DNA from: Tissierellales bacterium | Lineage (GTDB): Bacteria; Bacillota; Clostridia; Tissierellales; Tissierellaceae | Direction of reading: 5' to 3' | Assembly (NCBI GenBank): GCA_030146705.1 | Contig: JASLBE010000015.1 | Location: forward strand, 1-28,256 | Length of the DNA: 28,256 nt | Part shown: positions 16,255 to 23,393 of the stretch, piece by piece | Numbering within the stretch: position 1 is the stretch's first letter | Layout: each line of letters opens with the position of its first letter | Position numbers and translations under genes: made by a program | The notes under the pieces: generated by a model | The model's database searches: none | The model's input: only the letters and a program-made list of their open reading frames with translations | Told to the model about the DNA's origin: nothing

Positions 16255-16342
16255 AGTAAAGCTCCCTTTAACCCTCCTATAATAAGGATTTTTAAATTTC
16301 ACCTAACCAACCCTTCCAGTAAAATAATATTTAAAGTCTAAC

Positions 16343-16888
16343 CTAGGAAAACTTAAGGCTCTTAACCAGTCCCCCTCCTAGGTCTTTTACAGTAAAGCCA
16401 TCCTCGTCTAAAACCCCATAAGTGTTGGGGTTATTAGACTTGGCCAAGGCTAGGCTACCTGGGTTTAAATAATATAGGCCATCCTTTTTTTCTGCCCTTA
16501 AAATATGGGTATGCCCGTATAAAAAAATAGATCCCTCATCTAAATCAACTAAATTTTCTTCATTATATATGTGGCCGTGGGTTAAAAACACCCTCCTCTT
16601 GCCTAAAATAATATTCCCATACCCAGCATCTATTGGGAAGTTAAGAACCATAGTATCTACTTCCGAATCACAGTTTCCCCTAACTGCAAGTATTTTACTA
16701 CTATACATATTTAAAAGTTCTATGACAGCTTTTGGATTATGCCCCTTGGGTAAATCATTTCTAGCCCCGTGGTAGAGTATGTCCCCAAGAATTATAATAT
16801 AGTCCGCTGCCTCTTCCTTAAATCTTTCAAGGGCCAGTCTAGTATAGTATTCCGACCCATGTATATCTGATATTATAAAGTATTTCAT
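16343..16888 (-). CDS. yfcE: YfcE-family metallophosphoesterase
   Basis: A 181-residue phosphodiesterase that aligns by eye along its whole length with E. coli YfcE. Metal-binding motifs are SDIHG (7-11), ILGDILYHGARNDLPKGHNP, AVRGNCDSEVD, FLTHGH and YGHTH, then the family-specific YLNPGSLALAKSNNPNTYGV. E. coli YfcE is a manganese-dependent phosphodiesterase active on artificial bis-phosphodiesters; its physiological substrate is unsettled. It is cytosolic. The gene has its own extended -10 (TGCTATAAT) and an AAGGAGG site, and is divergent from the rhomboid gene. Confidence 0.9.
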   Translation of the reverse strand: MKYFIISDIHGSEYYTRLALERFKEEAADYIIILGDILYHGARNDLPKGHNPKAVIELLNMYSSKILAVRGNCDSEVDTMVLNFPIDAGYGNIILGKRRVFLTHGHIYNEENLVDLDEGSIFLYGHTHILRAEKKDGLYYLNPGSLALAKSNNPNTYGVLDEDGFTVKDLGGGLVKSLKFS

Positions 16889-16918
16889 CTTATCCTCCTT
16901 TAAAATCTCCCTAAGTAT

Positions 16919-16927
16919 ATTATAGCA
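16919..16927 (-). promoter_or_regulatory. Extended -10 promoter of yfcE
   Basis: TGCTATAAT on the minus strand, about 30 nt before the ATG, with a poor -35 box. Confidence 0.5.
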
Positions 16928-16960
16928 AAGTTAAGCAGATATTTACGATAAATAATACCT

Positions 16961-16989
16961 TTGAATTATTGGCTTACTTAGGTTAGAAT
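16961..16989 (+). promoter_or_regulatory. Promoter of the rhomboid gene
   Basis: TTGAAT (16961-16966), exactly 17 nt, then TAGAAT (16984-16989); 25 nt before the ATG with GGGAGG between. Confidence 0.6.
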
Positions 16990-17014
16990 ATATTAATACA
17001 CGGGAGGAAAACTA

Positions 17015-17599
17015 ATGAATATTTTAAGCAAAATTAAAAAACTTTATCAAGAAAGTAGGGTAACATTTAGCCTTTTATTAATTATGCTAATCTACTTTAT
17101 AGCCCTAACCCTACTAGGTGGAAGCACAAATACATATGTCTTAGTTAAGTATGGTGCCTTTTATCCGCCATTAATAATACTTTATCATGAATACTATAGG
17201 TTTATTACATCAATTTTTATCCATATAGGACTGTCCCACATATTTTTCAATAGCTATGCCCTATATATGTTTGGACCCCTAATGGAAAGACTTATGGGGG
17301 CTAAAAAATACCTGGCCTTTTTTCTCTTAACTGGTATAGGAGGAAATATCTTAACCTTTCTTTTTAACTTTGACTCTGTTTCAGCTGGAGCATCTGGAAG
17401 TCTTTTTGGTATCTTAGGTGCCTTCTTATACTTAGTCCACAGACACAAGGGACTTATTGCAGAAGATGCTAGAAAGTCTATCCTAAAGCTAATTATAATC
17501 AACCTAATAATAACAGTAATAGTTCCAAGTATTAGTCTTACAGCCCACCTTGGGGGACTAGTTGTAGGCTACTTACTATCATATATATTTATAAAATAA
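17015..17599 (+). CDS. Rhomboid-family intramembrane serine protease
   Basis: A 194-residue rhomboid with six membrane segments. Catalytic residues are visible: the nucleophile Ser127 in GASGSLFG (125-132) and the general base His178 in AHLGGLVVGY (177-186). The supporting HxxxN motif is His75/Asn79 (HIFFNS), and the ER-like pair after L1 (MERLMGAKKYL) is typical. Rhomboids cleave transmembrane substrates; in Gram-positives they affect membrane protein quality control and sugar uptake, but the substrate here is unknown. It is a single gene with a clear promoter and terminator, start fixed by GGGAGG. Confidence 0.88.
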   Translation: MNILSKIKKLYQESRVTFSLLLIMLIYFIALTLLGGSTNTYVLVKYGAFYPPLIILYHEYYRFITSIFIHIGLSHIFFNSYALYMFGPLMERLMGAKKYLAFFLLTGIGGNILTFLFNFDSVSAGASGSLFGILGAFLYLVHRHKGLIAEDARKSILKLIIINLIITVIVPSISLTAHLGGLVVGYLLSYIFIK

Positions 17600-17629
17600 A
17601 CTCTACTAAGGTAGGGTTTTATTTATTTT
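17592..17629 (+). terminator. Terminator of the rhomboid gene
   Basis: CTCTAC-TAAG-GTAGGG stem (one G-T pair) extended by A-rich and T-rich flanks, followed by TTTTATTTATTTT. Confidence 0.7.
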
Positions 17630-17656
17630 ACCTATAATTGTATGATATTATAGGTA
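17629..17656. promoter_or_regulatory. Perfect inverted repeat upstream of the MATE gene (operator candidate)
   Basis: Arms TACCTATAAT (17629-17638) and ATTATAGGTA (17647-17656) are separated by 8 nt. The arms contain the TATAAT-like boxes available for the MATE promoter, so a bound dimeric repressor or MerR-type activator would control transcription directly (inference). No regulator gene is adjacent. Confidence 0.5.
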
Positions 17657-17689
17657 CATCTAAAGCTAAAAATTATCAGAGGTGATATT

Positions 17690-19057
17690 GTGGAAAATAA
17701 AGAGAACTTAAAATACTACTTTATGGAAACCTTAAAACTTACAGTGCCTGTTTTTCTAGAACTCCTAATAAGTAGTTTGTTTGGTATGGTGGATATGATG
17801 ATGGTTGGAAATAGTGGAGCACCAAGTATTACAACCCCATCTATTGCAGCCACTGGTATTACCAACCAGGTTATGCTAATAGGCATTGCCATGGCCCAGG
17901 CTATGAGCACTGGTGGAACTGCTATGATATCTAGGTACTATGGGGCAGGAGAGCCCGGTAAAATTCCTAATGTTGTAAAACATGTAATATTTTTAATGGT
18001 TGGAATTTTAATAATTCCCTTCCTCCTAATAAACCAAATCTATTCTAGGGAGTTAATGACCTTTATTGGGGCAGAAAAAGAAACTATTGCCATAGGACTT
18101 AACTATTTTAAAATAGTTACTTTCGGCTTTAGTTTCCAGGCTATAAATCTCGCTATTTTTGCTTCTATGAGGGGGGTAGGTGATACTAAAACACCTATGG
18201 TTTTAAATGTTGCTGTAAATCTTCTAAATGTTTTTGGCAACTATATTTTAATCTTTGGTAAGCTAGGACTGCCAAAACTTGGAGTTACTGGAGCAGGTAT
18301 ATCTACCTGTATTTCACAAGTAGTAGCCTTTATAGTCCTAGTAATTATGCTCTCTAATAAGGACCACCTAGTAAAGCTAGACTTGGCCAAGGGTTTTAAG
18401 TTTAATAAAACTATCCTAAATAACCTCCTAAAGGTTGGGGGACCTGCTGCCCTTGAACAAGTAGGTTTTAGGCTGGGAGTAGTAATGTTTATAAAAATTA
18501 TATCTGGCCTTGGGACAGTTGCCTATGCAACCCACCAAATTGCTTCAAACATAATAAGCCTTTCCTTTGCACCAGGCCAGGCCTTTGGTATAGCGGCCTC
18601 AACCCTAGTTGGTAGGTCTCTTGGGGAAAATAGGATTGACAAGGCAGAAAACTTTATTATTGATAGTAATAGGTTGGCCCTAATGTCTTCAGTATTTTTT
18701 GCCCTTATATTTTACTTCTTTGGTCCAAGCCTAGTTGGCTTTTATACAGAAGACCAAAACATTATAAATATGTCTGGAAATGTTATGAAGGTAATTGCCT
18801 TAATCCAACCCTTTCAGGCATCAGCCTTCGCCATATCTGGAGGCCTAAGGGGAGCAGGAGACACAATATCCACCCTAATAGTAACCATAATTGGAGTCTT
18901 TGTAATTAGGTTAAGTGCAGCCTATGTATTTATAAATATAATCCATCTTGGGGTGGTTGGAGCCTGGCTTGCCATGCTTCTAGACCAAATTATTAGGTGG
19001 ATAGGCATTAGTCTTAGGTATAAGACAGGTAAGTGGAAGGAAATTAAATTAGAATAG
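17690..19057 (+). CDS. MATE-family multidrug/cation efflux transporter
   Basis: A 455-residue, 12-span transporter of full family length. Typical MATE features are the N-terminal LTVPVFLELLISSLFGMVDMMMVG, the AQAMSTGGTAMISRYYGAG loop after helix 2, the mid-protein duplicated GGPAALEQVGFRLGVVMF and the QAFGIAASTLVGRSLGE motif mirroring the first half. MATE pumps expel drugs, dyes or metabolites using a sodium or proton gradient; substrate is not inferable. The start is a GTG, supported by AGAGGTG 5 nt upstream. A palindromic operator candidate precedes it and a strong hairpin follows. Confidence 0.9.
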   Translation: MENKENLKYYFMETLKLTVPVFLELLISSLFGMVDMMMVGNSGAPSITTPSIAATGITNQVMLIGIAMAQAMSTGGTAMISRYYGAGEPGKIPNVVKHVIFLMVGILIIPFLLINQIYSRELMTFIGAEKETIAIGLNYFKIVTFGFSFQAINLAIFASMRGVGDTKTPMVLNVAVNLLNVFGNYILIFGKLGLPKLGVTGAGISTCISQVVAFIVLVIMLSNKDHLVKLDLAKGFKFNKTILNNLLKVGGPAALEQVGFRLGVVMFIKIISGLGTVAYATHQIASNIISLSFAPGQAFGIAASTLVGRSLGENRIDKAENFIIDSNRLALMSSVFFALIFYFFGPSLVGFYTEDQNIINMSGNVMKVIALIQPFQASAFAISGGLRGAGDTISTLIVTIIGVFVIRLSAAYVFINIIHLGVVGAWLAMLLDQIIRWIGISLRYKTGKWKEIKLE

Positions 19058-19070
19058 GAATAAGAATAGG

Positions 19071-19107
19071 AAAAACCAGCTAGGTAATTTTACCTAACTG
19101 GTTTTTA
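19071..19107. terminator. Bidirectional terminator between MATE and DUF2075 genes
   Basis: AAAAACCAG-C-TAGGTAA pairs with TTACCTA-A-CTGGTTTTT (one internal mismatch); A and T flanks allow use in both directions. Confidence 0.85.
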
Positions 19108-19125
19108 TTGTTATATTTAATTTAT

Positions 19126-21108
19126 TTATAAACTACTCTTTAATAATAAATCATTAAAGTACTTATCCGTTAATTCTTCAATTCCAACCTCTCTTAAATA
19201 TTTATAACTTCCATCATAGTATTTATTTTTCCTAGTATGATCATCTTCATCTCCAAATGGAACATATATGACTAAACCCTGTCTTGCCCTTGTTAAAAGC
19301 ACTCTATAACTATTCTTTTTATAAATTCTTTTTATTTCTTGATTAATATTTTGCCATTTCGTTCCTCTAAAGCTTTTATAGTCCCATTTTTTATCAATAT
19401 ATCTTAAGTCTCCTCCCCACGCTAAACAAACCCAGTCTAATTCCAAGCCCTGAATATCAAACTCTGTAGCCACATCTTCTAAGTAGTAAGAAGATCTTAC
19501 ATCATCCTTTCCACCTAAAAACCAATTACTTACATCTATATCGTTCTTTACATCTAGTCCAACAGCTTTTAATCTTCTAGCATCTGAGCTAGCAACTAAT
19601 CCGTACCTTTCATTTCCCCTGCTACTTTCCTTTAAAAATCTTTTTGCCATATTTAAATCTCTAGTAACATAAATAGGATATTTGTCTTTTAACTTTTCAT
19701 AGATATTACTAGCAGCAACCTTTTCTAAATTCAATAATTTTTCTACAAAGTTTGCTAAATTTTCACTTCTAAAGGACCTTATTGATGTTGACAAATGAAG
19801 TTCATCCACTAAATGATACCTGCTAGTAAATCTAATATTATCTACACCATCAATAATATTGTTATCAACTATCTTCTTAGAAGCATGGACTTCCCAATTA
19901 TCAAACTCCTCTATAGAATTAAACCACTCTTTAAGTCCGGCCTCCCCTTTATGTATCTCCTGGCCATTTCCTATTAAACAAATTATACACGCCCAATCAT
20001 CATGCCTATCCATAACAGAAATTAGAAAGTTTGCTTCTGATTTTTTTAAATCAATAGCCTTTTTCTTCATAAACTTTGCTGTTTCCTCCTTATTCCAAGC
20101 CCTTTGAGCTTCATCAAATATAACAACCTTCTCTAAGGGAGGTCGTTCATCTTTAATAGCATTATCCCTAAAATGATGAATGTTTTGTATAAAAACAGAA
20201 GATTTTCTCCTAGCCTCGTCCATTGTAACATCATTATATTTTTTATCATCTCTAGCTAGAGCCTCCCTCAAAACTTCTACTAGGGGACCATTACCAGATA
20301 AAAACACTGCATGCTCTTCTTCCTCATATTTCTGCCTACTAGACCCTATATTTAAACCTGCTAAGGTTTTCCCAGCACCTGGAACACCTGTTAGGAAACA
20401 AATGGATTTTTTCTTATTATTTTTACTATCCTCTATAACCTTGTCTATATAGTCTAATGTTATATTTAAGTTTTCCACACCAGAATCAGATCTAGAAATA
20501 TCCTCTACCTTATGCCCCTTATAAAGTGCTTGAGCCGCCTCTATAATAGTAGGTGTTGGCCTATATCTTGAATTTATCCAACTATCATAATCTATTTCTC
20601 CATCTCCATAAGCTTTAGATATACTAACTATAGTTGCTCTAAGATTATTTTTATTGCATAAAATAGGTTTTAACAGTTTATCCTTTCTTACCTCAATATC
20701 AATATCACGACCATAGGCCTCTGTCGAAACTAATATAGGTACAATATACTTGTCTAAACTTTCCTCATGAAAATTTTTTAAATCTAAACCATAATCATAA
20801 ACCTGGTCTATATCATAGCTATTATATGTTTTTGATCCAACTTTAAACTCTAATAAGAAAACTATACCCTTATATAAAAGTACATTGTCTATCCTCTTTC
20901 CTATTCTAGGAATTGTATATTCAAAAGAAATAAACCCTCTATCAAAATCAAAAAATTCTTCCTTCAATATTTCAATTTCCTTAATCCATGCTCTTTTTTG
21001 ATTATCATCTAGATCAAATTCATTATTCTCTACTAAACAACCAAGTATCTCATTTTTATCTTTTTCTAAAAAATCAGATATTCTATCTTCATAGTAACTA
21101 TTTCCCAT
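19126..21108 (-). CDS. PD-(D/E)XK-like nuclease fused to DUF2075 helicase-like ATPase (putative defence protein)
   Basis: A 660-residue protein. Residues about 55-115 contain FEYTIPRIGKRIDNVLLYKG followed by FLLEFKVGS, i.e. Asp74, then Glu87-x-Lys89, matching the PD-(D/E)XK nuclease core. Residues about 235-630 form a superfamily-1-like helicase ATPase of the DUF2075 type: Walker A GVPGAGKT (241-248), Walker B FDEAQRAW (331-338), FDIQGLELDWVCLAWGG (550-566) and the arginine-finger motif SYRVLLTRARQGLVIYVP (600-617). Such nuclease-helicase fusions are common in phage-defence loci, and this gene lies next to CBASS and type I R-M genes. Its biochemical role is inferred. It is a single gene, with AGGAGG before the ATG and a shared terminator. 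Confidence 0.8.
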   Translation of the reverse strand: MGNSYYEDRISDFLEKDKNEILGCLVENNEFDLDDNQKRAWIKEIEILKEEFFDFDRGFISFEYTIPRIGKRIDNVLLYKGIVFLLEFKVGSKTYNSYDIDQVYDYGLDLKNFHEESLDKYIVPILVSTEAYGRDIDIEVRKDKLLKPILCNKNNLRATIVSISKAYGDGEIDYDSWINSRYRPTPTIIEAAQALYKGHKVEDISRSDSGVENLNITLDYIDKVIEDSKNNKKKSICFLTGVPGAGKTLAGLNIGSSRQKYEEEEHAVFLSGNGPLVEVLREALARDDKKYNDVTMDEARRKSSVFIQNIHHFRDNAIKDERPPLEKVVIFDEAQRAWNKEETAKFMKKKAIDLKKSEANFLISVMDRHDDWACIICLIGNGQEIHKGEAGLKEWFNSIEEFDNWEVHASKKIVDNNIIDGVDNIRFTSRYHLVDELHLSTSIRSFRSENLANFVEKLLNLEKVAASNIYEKLKDKYPIYVTRDLNMAKRFLKESSRGNERYGLVASSDARRLKAVGLDVKNDIDVSNWFLGGKDDVRSSYYLEDVATEFDIQGLELDWVCLAWGGDLRYIDKKWDYKSFRGTKWQNINQEIKRIYKKNSYRVLLTRARQGLVIYVPFGDEDDHTRKNKYYDGSYKYLREVGIEELTDKYFNDLLLKSSL

Positions 21109-21464
21109 AAAATCCTCCTATTTTCTTGCTATAATTTAAACTGCTAATTTCTTAATATATTTTTTATAAAATTCATATATGTAAATATATTAAAACATCC
21201 TATATTTAAAACAATATTTAATATAATTTCAGATAATATAACAATAGCCTTAAATACTAACTTTATATTTATTCCAATATTAATTAAAGGTTACTAATTA
21301 ATATTTGCTTATTTTAATTTATTCTAATATCACTCTAATTATTTAAAATTTATGTTTTTATCCTAGCTTAAATTATTATATCAAACTTATTAAGTTTTAG
21401 GATTTATCTACTTAAATATTCCTTCAATTATTTTCTATTTTATAAATTAATCCTCACATATTTA

Positions 21465-21501
21465 AAAATCACCATAGACTTTTAACATCTATGGTGATTT
21501 T
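21465..21501. terminator. Terminator-like hairpin inside the gene-free stretch
   Basis: A perfect 14-bp inverted repeat, AAAATCACCATAGA paired with TCTATGGTGATTTT around a 9-nt loop, with A/T flanks. On the minus strand it would end transcripts from the CBASS operon or from a decayed gene just upstream of it. On the plus strand no gene precedes it. Confidence 0.65.
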
Positions 21502-21576
21502 GTAATTTATTCTTTTTATTTTTAACTATTCTCACTCTTCATTTTATATAGTCAGCTGTGTATAAAAGCTTTTAGT

Positions 21577-21690
21577 TTAGTCATTATCTAGCAGCTCATT
21601 TCTGTTCCATTCGTATGATTTGATACATTTTCAACTTATTTTACCCGTTCCAGTCCCAGTTCCGGTAAGATATATATACTCTTTATATTA
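21577..21690 (-). pseudogene. Possible remnant of a coding sequence with a Gly-Thr repeat
   Basis: On the minus strand, a single frame reads a (Thr-Gly)4 tract (21666-21643), a TGA at 21633-21631, then KCIKSYEWNRNELLDND before a TAA. The locally GC-richer (GGNACN) repeat stands out against the AT-rich surroundings, and a terminator hairpin lies downstream at 21501-21465. It may be a gene tail broken by a stop, or chance. No family recognised. Confidence 0.22.
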
Positions 21691-21991
21691 ACTTACTTAC
21701 AACATATTCTGTATTGAATTTTTTTGAATTTGAAAAGCTAACATTTTATTTTAATATTTGGAATAAATATGAAGTAATTTTATCCTTAATTAGTAGATAA
21801 TATCTAAACCCTCCAAAAGTCAATGAATTAACTAATAGCTAATCCTTAATAGTTAAAACCTACACCTATCTTTTTTTAAGAATTAGATCTATTAGTTTTA
21901 AGTTTAAAAGATGCATAAAAATAAAAGAAGAACTAAATCCCCTTTACTAAAATATTCATAGTAGGTAATAAAACTATACTTATTTGAAATT

Positions 21992-22747
21992 TTAACTATA
22001 ATATTTATTCGAAATTTGATCCCATTTATTATTTAGCTCATCTTTTTTCTTTTTATAATACCAATCTCTTATAAGATAAGACATACGATCTATTATAATT
22101 TCATATTCTAAAGTTAAATAAAAAATTTCTGAATGAATATCTAATTGAGAACTGAAACTATTTATAAGGTCTATTGATTTTTCACATATCCTACTAGTTT
22201 CTTTATAAGTATCCTTTAAATTTAAATATCTTCTAAAGACAAATGATGAAATAAATAACCTAGCAAAAAAAGAACTTTTTTCATTAATCCCTTGCCTAAC
22301 TGACAAAAAGAATACAGTAATAGCTAAAATAACTAATAATACAAAATATAATGTTTCAAAAAATGATATTAAATTTTTTGTCCAAAATGCACTTTCATGC
22401 ACATTAGCTAATAGTTTCAAATCACCATTGCTAATAAAATCATTAGTATAATATCCATTATAATCAGTTTCACATTTCTTGGTTCCGAGAGCATTGTCAA
22501 AAAGATGTTGTCTACGTATTCTATCACCATTATGTTTATATTCATCTCTATATTCTTCCAAAATAAAAATTATTACTGCTAATACTACTGTCAGTAGCCA
22601 ATTAATATTACGAAGTCTTTGAATTTTCGAACCTAACAGTACTGTCAATAATGCTAAAAGTGTAAAAAATATCCAAAGCCTATCTAGTAAAATAGCTCTC
22701 TTAAAGTATTTATCTTGAGGTGGAATTGATTTTTCTTCTATATTCAT
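21992..22747 (-). CDS. S-4TM-family putative pore-forming CBASS effector
   Basis: A 251-residue protein with two pairs of membrane segments (about residues 24-41 and 48-65; 125-149 and 156-172) separated by a soluble region, and a charged C-terminal helix. The opening NIEEKSIPPQDKYFKRAILLDRLW, the RRQHLFDNALG segment and the four-span plan match the SMODS-associated 4TM (S-4TM) effectors. In CBASS these are thought to permeabilise the inner membrane when cyclic nucleotide is made, killing the infected cell. Its ATG lies inside the end of the E2-like gene in another frame (38-nt overlap), with AAAGGAGATGAG upstream. Effector assignment rests on topology, motifs and neighbours together. Confidence 0.78.
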   Translation of the reverse strand: MNIEEKSIPPQDKYFKRAILLDRLWIFFTLLALLTVLLGSKIQRLRNINWLLTVVLAVIIFILEEYRDEYKHNGDRIRRQHLFDNALGTKKCETDYNGYYTNDFISNGDLKLLANVHESAFWTKNLISFFETLYFVLLVILAITVFFLSVRQGINEKSSFFARLFISSFVFRRYLNLKDTYKETSRICEKSIDLINSFSSQLDIHSEIFYLTLEYEIIIDRMSYLIRDWYYKKKKDELNNKWDQISNKYYS

Positions 22748-23393
22748 TTAAATAACTCATCTCCTTTTTTATTAATAAAATTTCAGTCTTTACTATAGGT
22801 GAAAATCCATCTTTTAAACTTTCTAAAACTAAGGGTCCATGACAATTCCTTATTTTCTTACGAGAATTACATGGACAAGGATAATGTCCTCTATAATTAT
22901 TTAGTGCTATAATTTTCATTAATGCCAATGTAGATTCTACACTTTCCAAATTGAATCTATCCATCCAATAAGAAAGAACTCCCAATGTACCATGACTTCT
23001 TTCTCCATAAGGGTATTGTCCATTATATTTATAATAATAAGTTAGAGTATATAAAAAGGAATCTAAAGTTTTTACTAAAAATTCATTTATGTCGTTTTTT
23101 AAAGCTAAACCATATAAATCTGAAGGGGTTCCTAGACATAACTCACCATCACTATAAATATGCTCATAATCTTTATATCTATTTTTTTCTTTGATAAATA
23201 CTTTAGGTATATTATTTGGGTAATTTTTATTTATTATTATTTCAATTTCATAATTTTTAGACAAAAAAATCTTATTATGCTTTGCTTTTAAAATATAAAT
23301 TCCTGATAATATTATTTCTGTTTCTGTTTCTGTCTCAATATTAATTTTATCTTGTTTTATTAAAAAACAATCTAGACTATTTCTACCTATCAT
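22710..23393 (-). CDS. CBASS-associated E2 ubiquitin-conjugase-like protein with SEC-C-like zinc tail
   Basis: A 227-residue protein. The N-terminal 125 or so residues follow the E2 plan: an antiparallel sheet with YEIEIIINKNYPNNIPKVFI (49-68), then HIYSDGELCLG (78-88), where Cys86 is in the place of the E2 active-site cysteine and His78 in that of the conserved flap residue. The C-terminus has CPC (173-175) and CH (184-185), a SEC-C-like zinc motif. In type II CBASS, E2-type enzymes attach to and regulate the partner CD-NTase. The frame extends to 23465, but GGAG precedes the ATG at 23393, which overlaps the CD-NTase stop by 11 nt. No E1 or JAB gene is present alongside. Confidence 0.75.
   Translation of the reverse strand: MIGRNSLDCFLIKQDKINIETETETEIILSGIYILKAKHNKIFLSKNYEIEIIINKNYPNNIPKVFIKEKNRYKDYEHIYSDGELCLGTPSDLYGLALKNDINEFLVKTLDSFLYTLTYYYKYNGQYPYGERSHGTLGVLSYWMDRFNLESVESTLALMKIIALNNYRGHYPCPCNSRKKIRNCHGPLVLESLKDGFSPIVKTEILLIKKEMSYLNEYRRKINSTSR

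Larger units (their letters stand above)
21109..21991. other. 883-bp AT-rich stretch without an intact gene
   Basis: No credible complete gene, tRNA or mobile element was found. It contains the leader of the DUF2075 gene at its left end, a perfect terminator-like hairpin (21465-21501), and scattered short minus-strand open stretches that look like coding debris (21577-21690 and peptides read near 21745-21830 and 21900-21960). Its position between two defence units suggests a former gene or insertion site (inference). Confidence 0.6.

Noticed and set aside
21109..21991. CRISPR array, tRNA or IS end in the gene-free stretch
   Set aside because: No regularly spaced repeats, no cloverleaf arms or CCA-type end, and no terminal inverted repeats with target duplication could be seen.
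22985..23194. Plus-strand 69-codon frame inside the E2-like gene
   Set aside because: Antisense to the E2 core containing HIYSDGELCLG; composition is low-complexity.
23315..23332. Three tandem TTTCTG hexamers, a possible phase-variation tract
   Set aside because: The unit is six bases, so slippage would only add or remove a Thr-Glu pair without shifting frame, and three copies are too few to be a likely switch.
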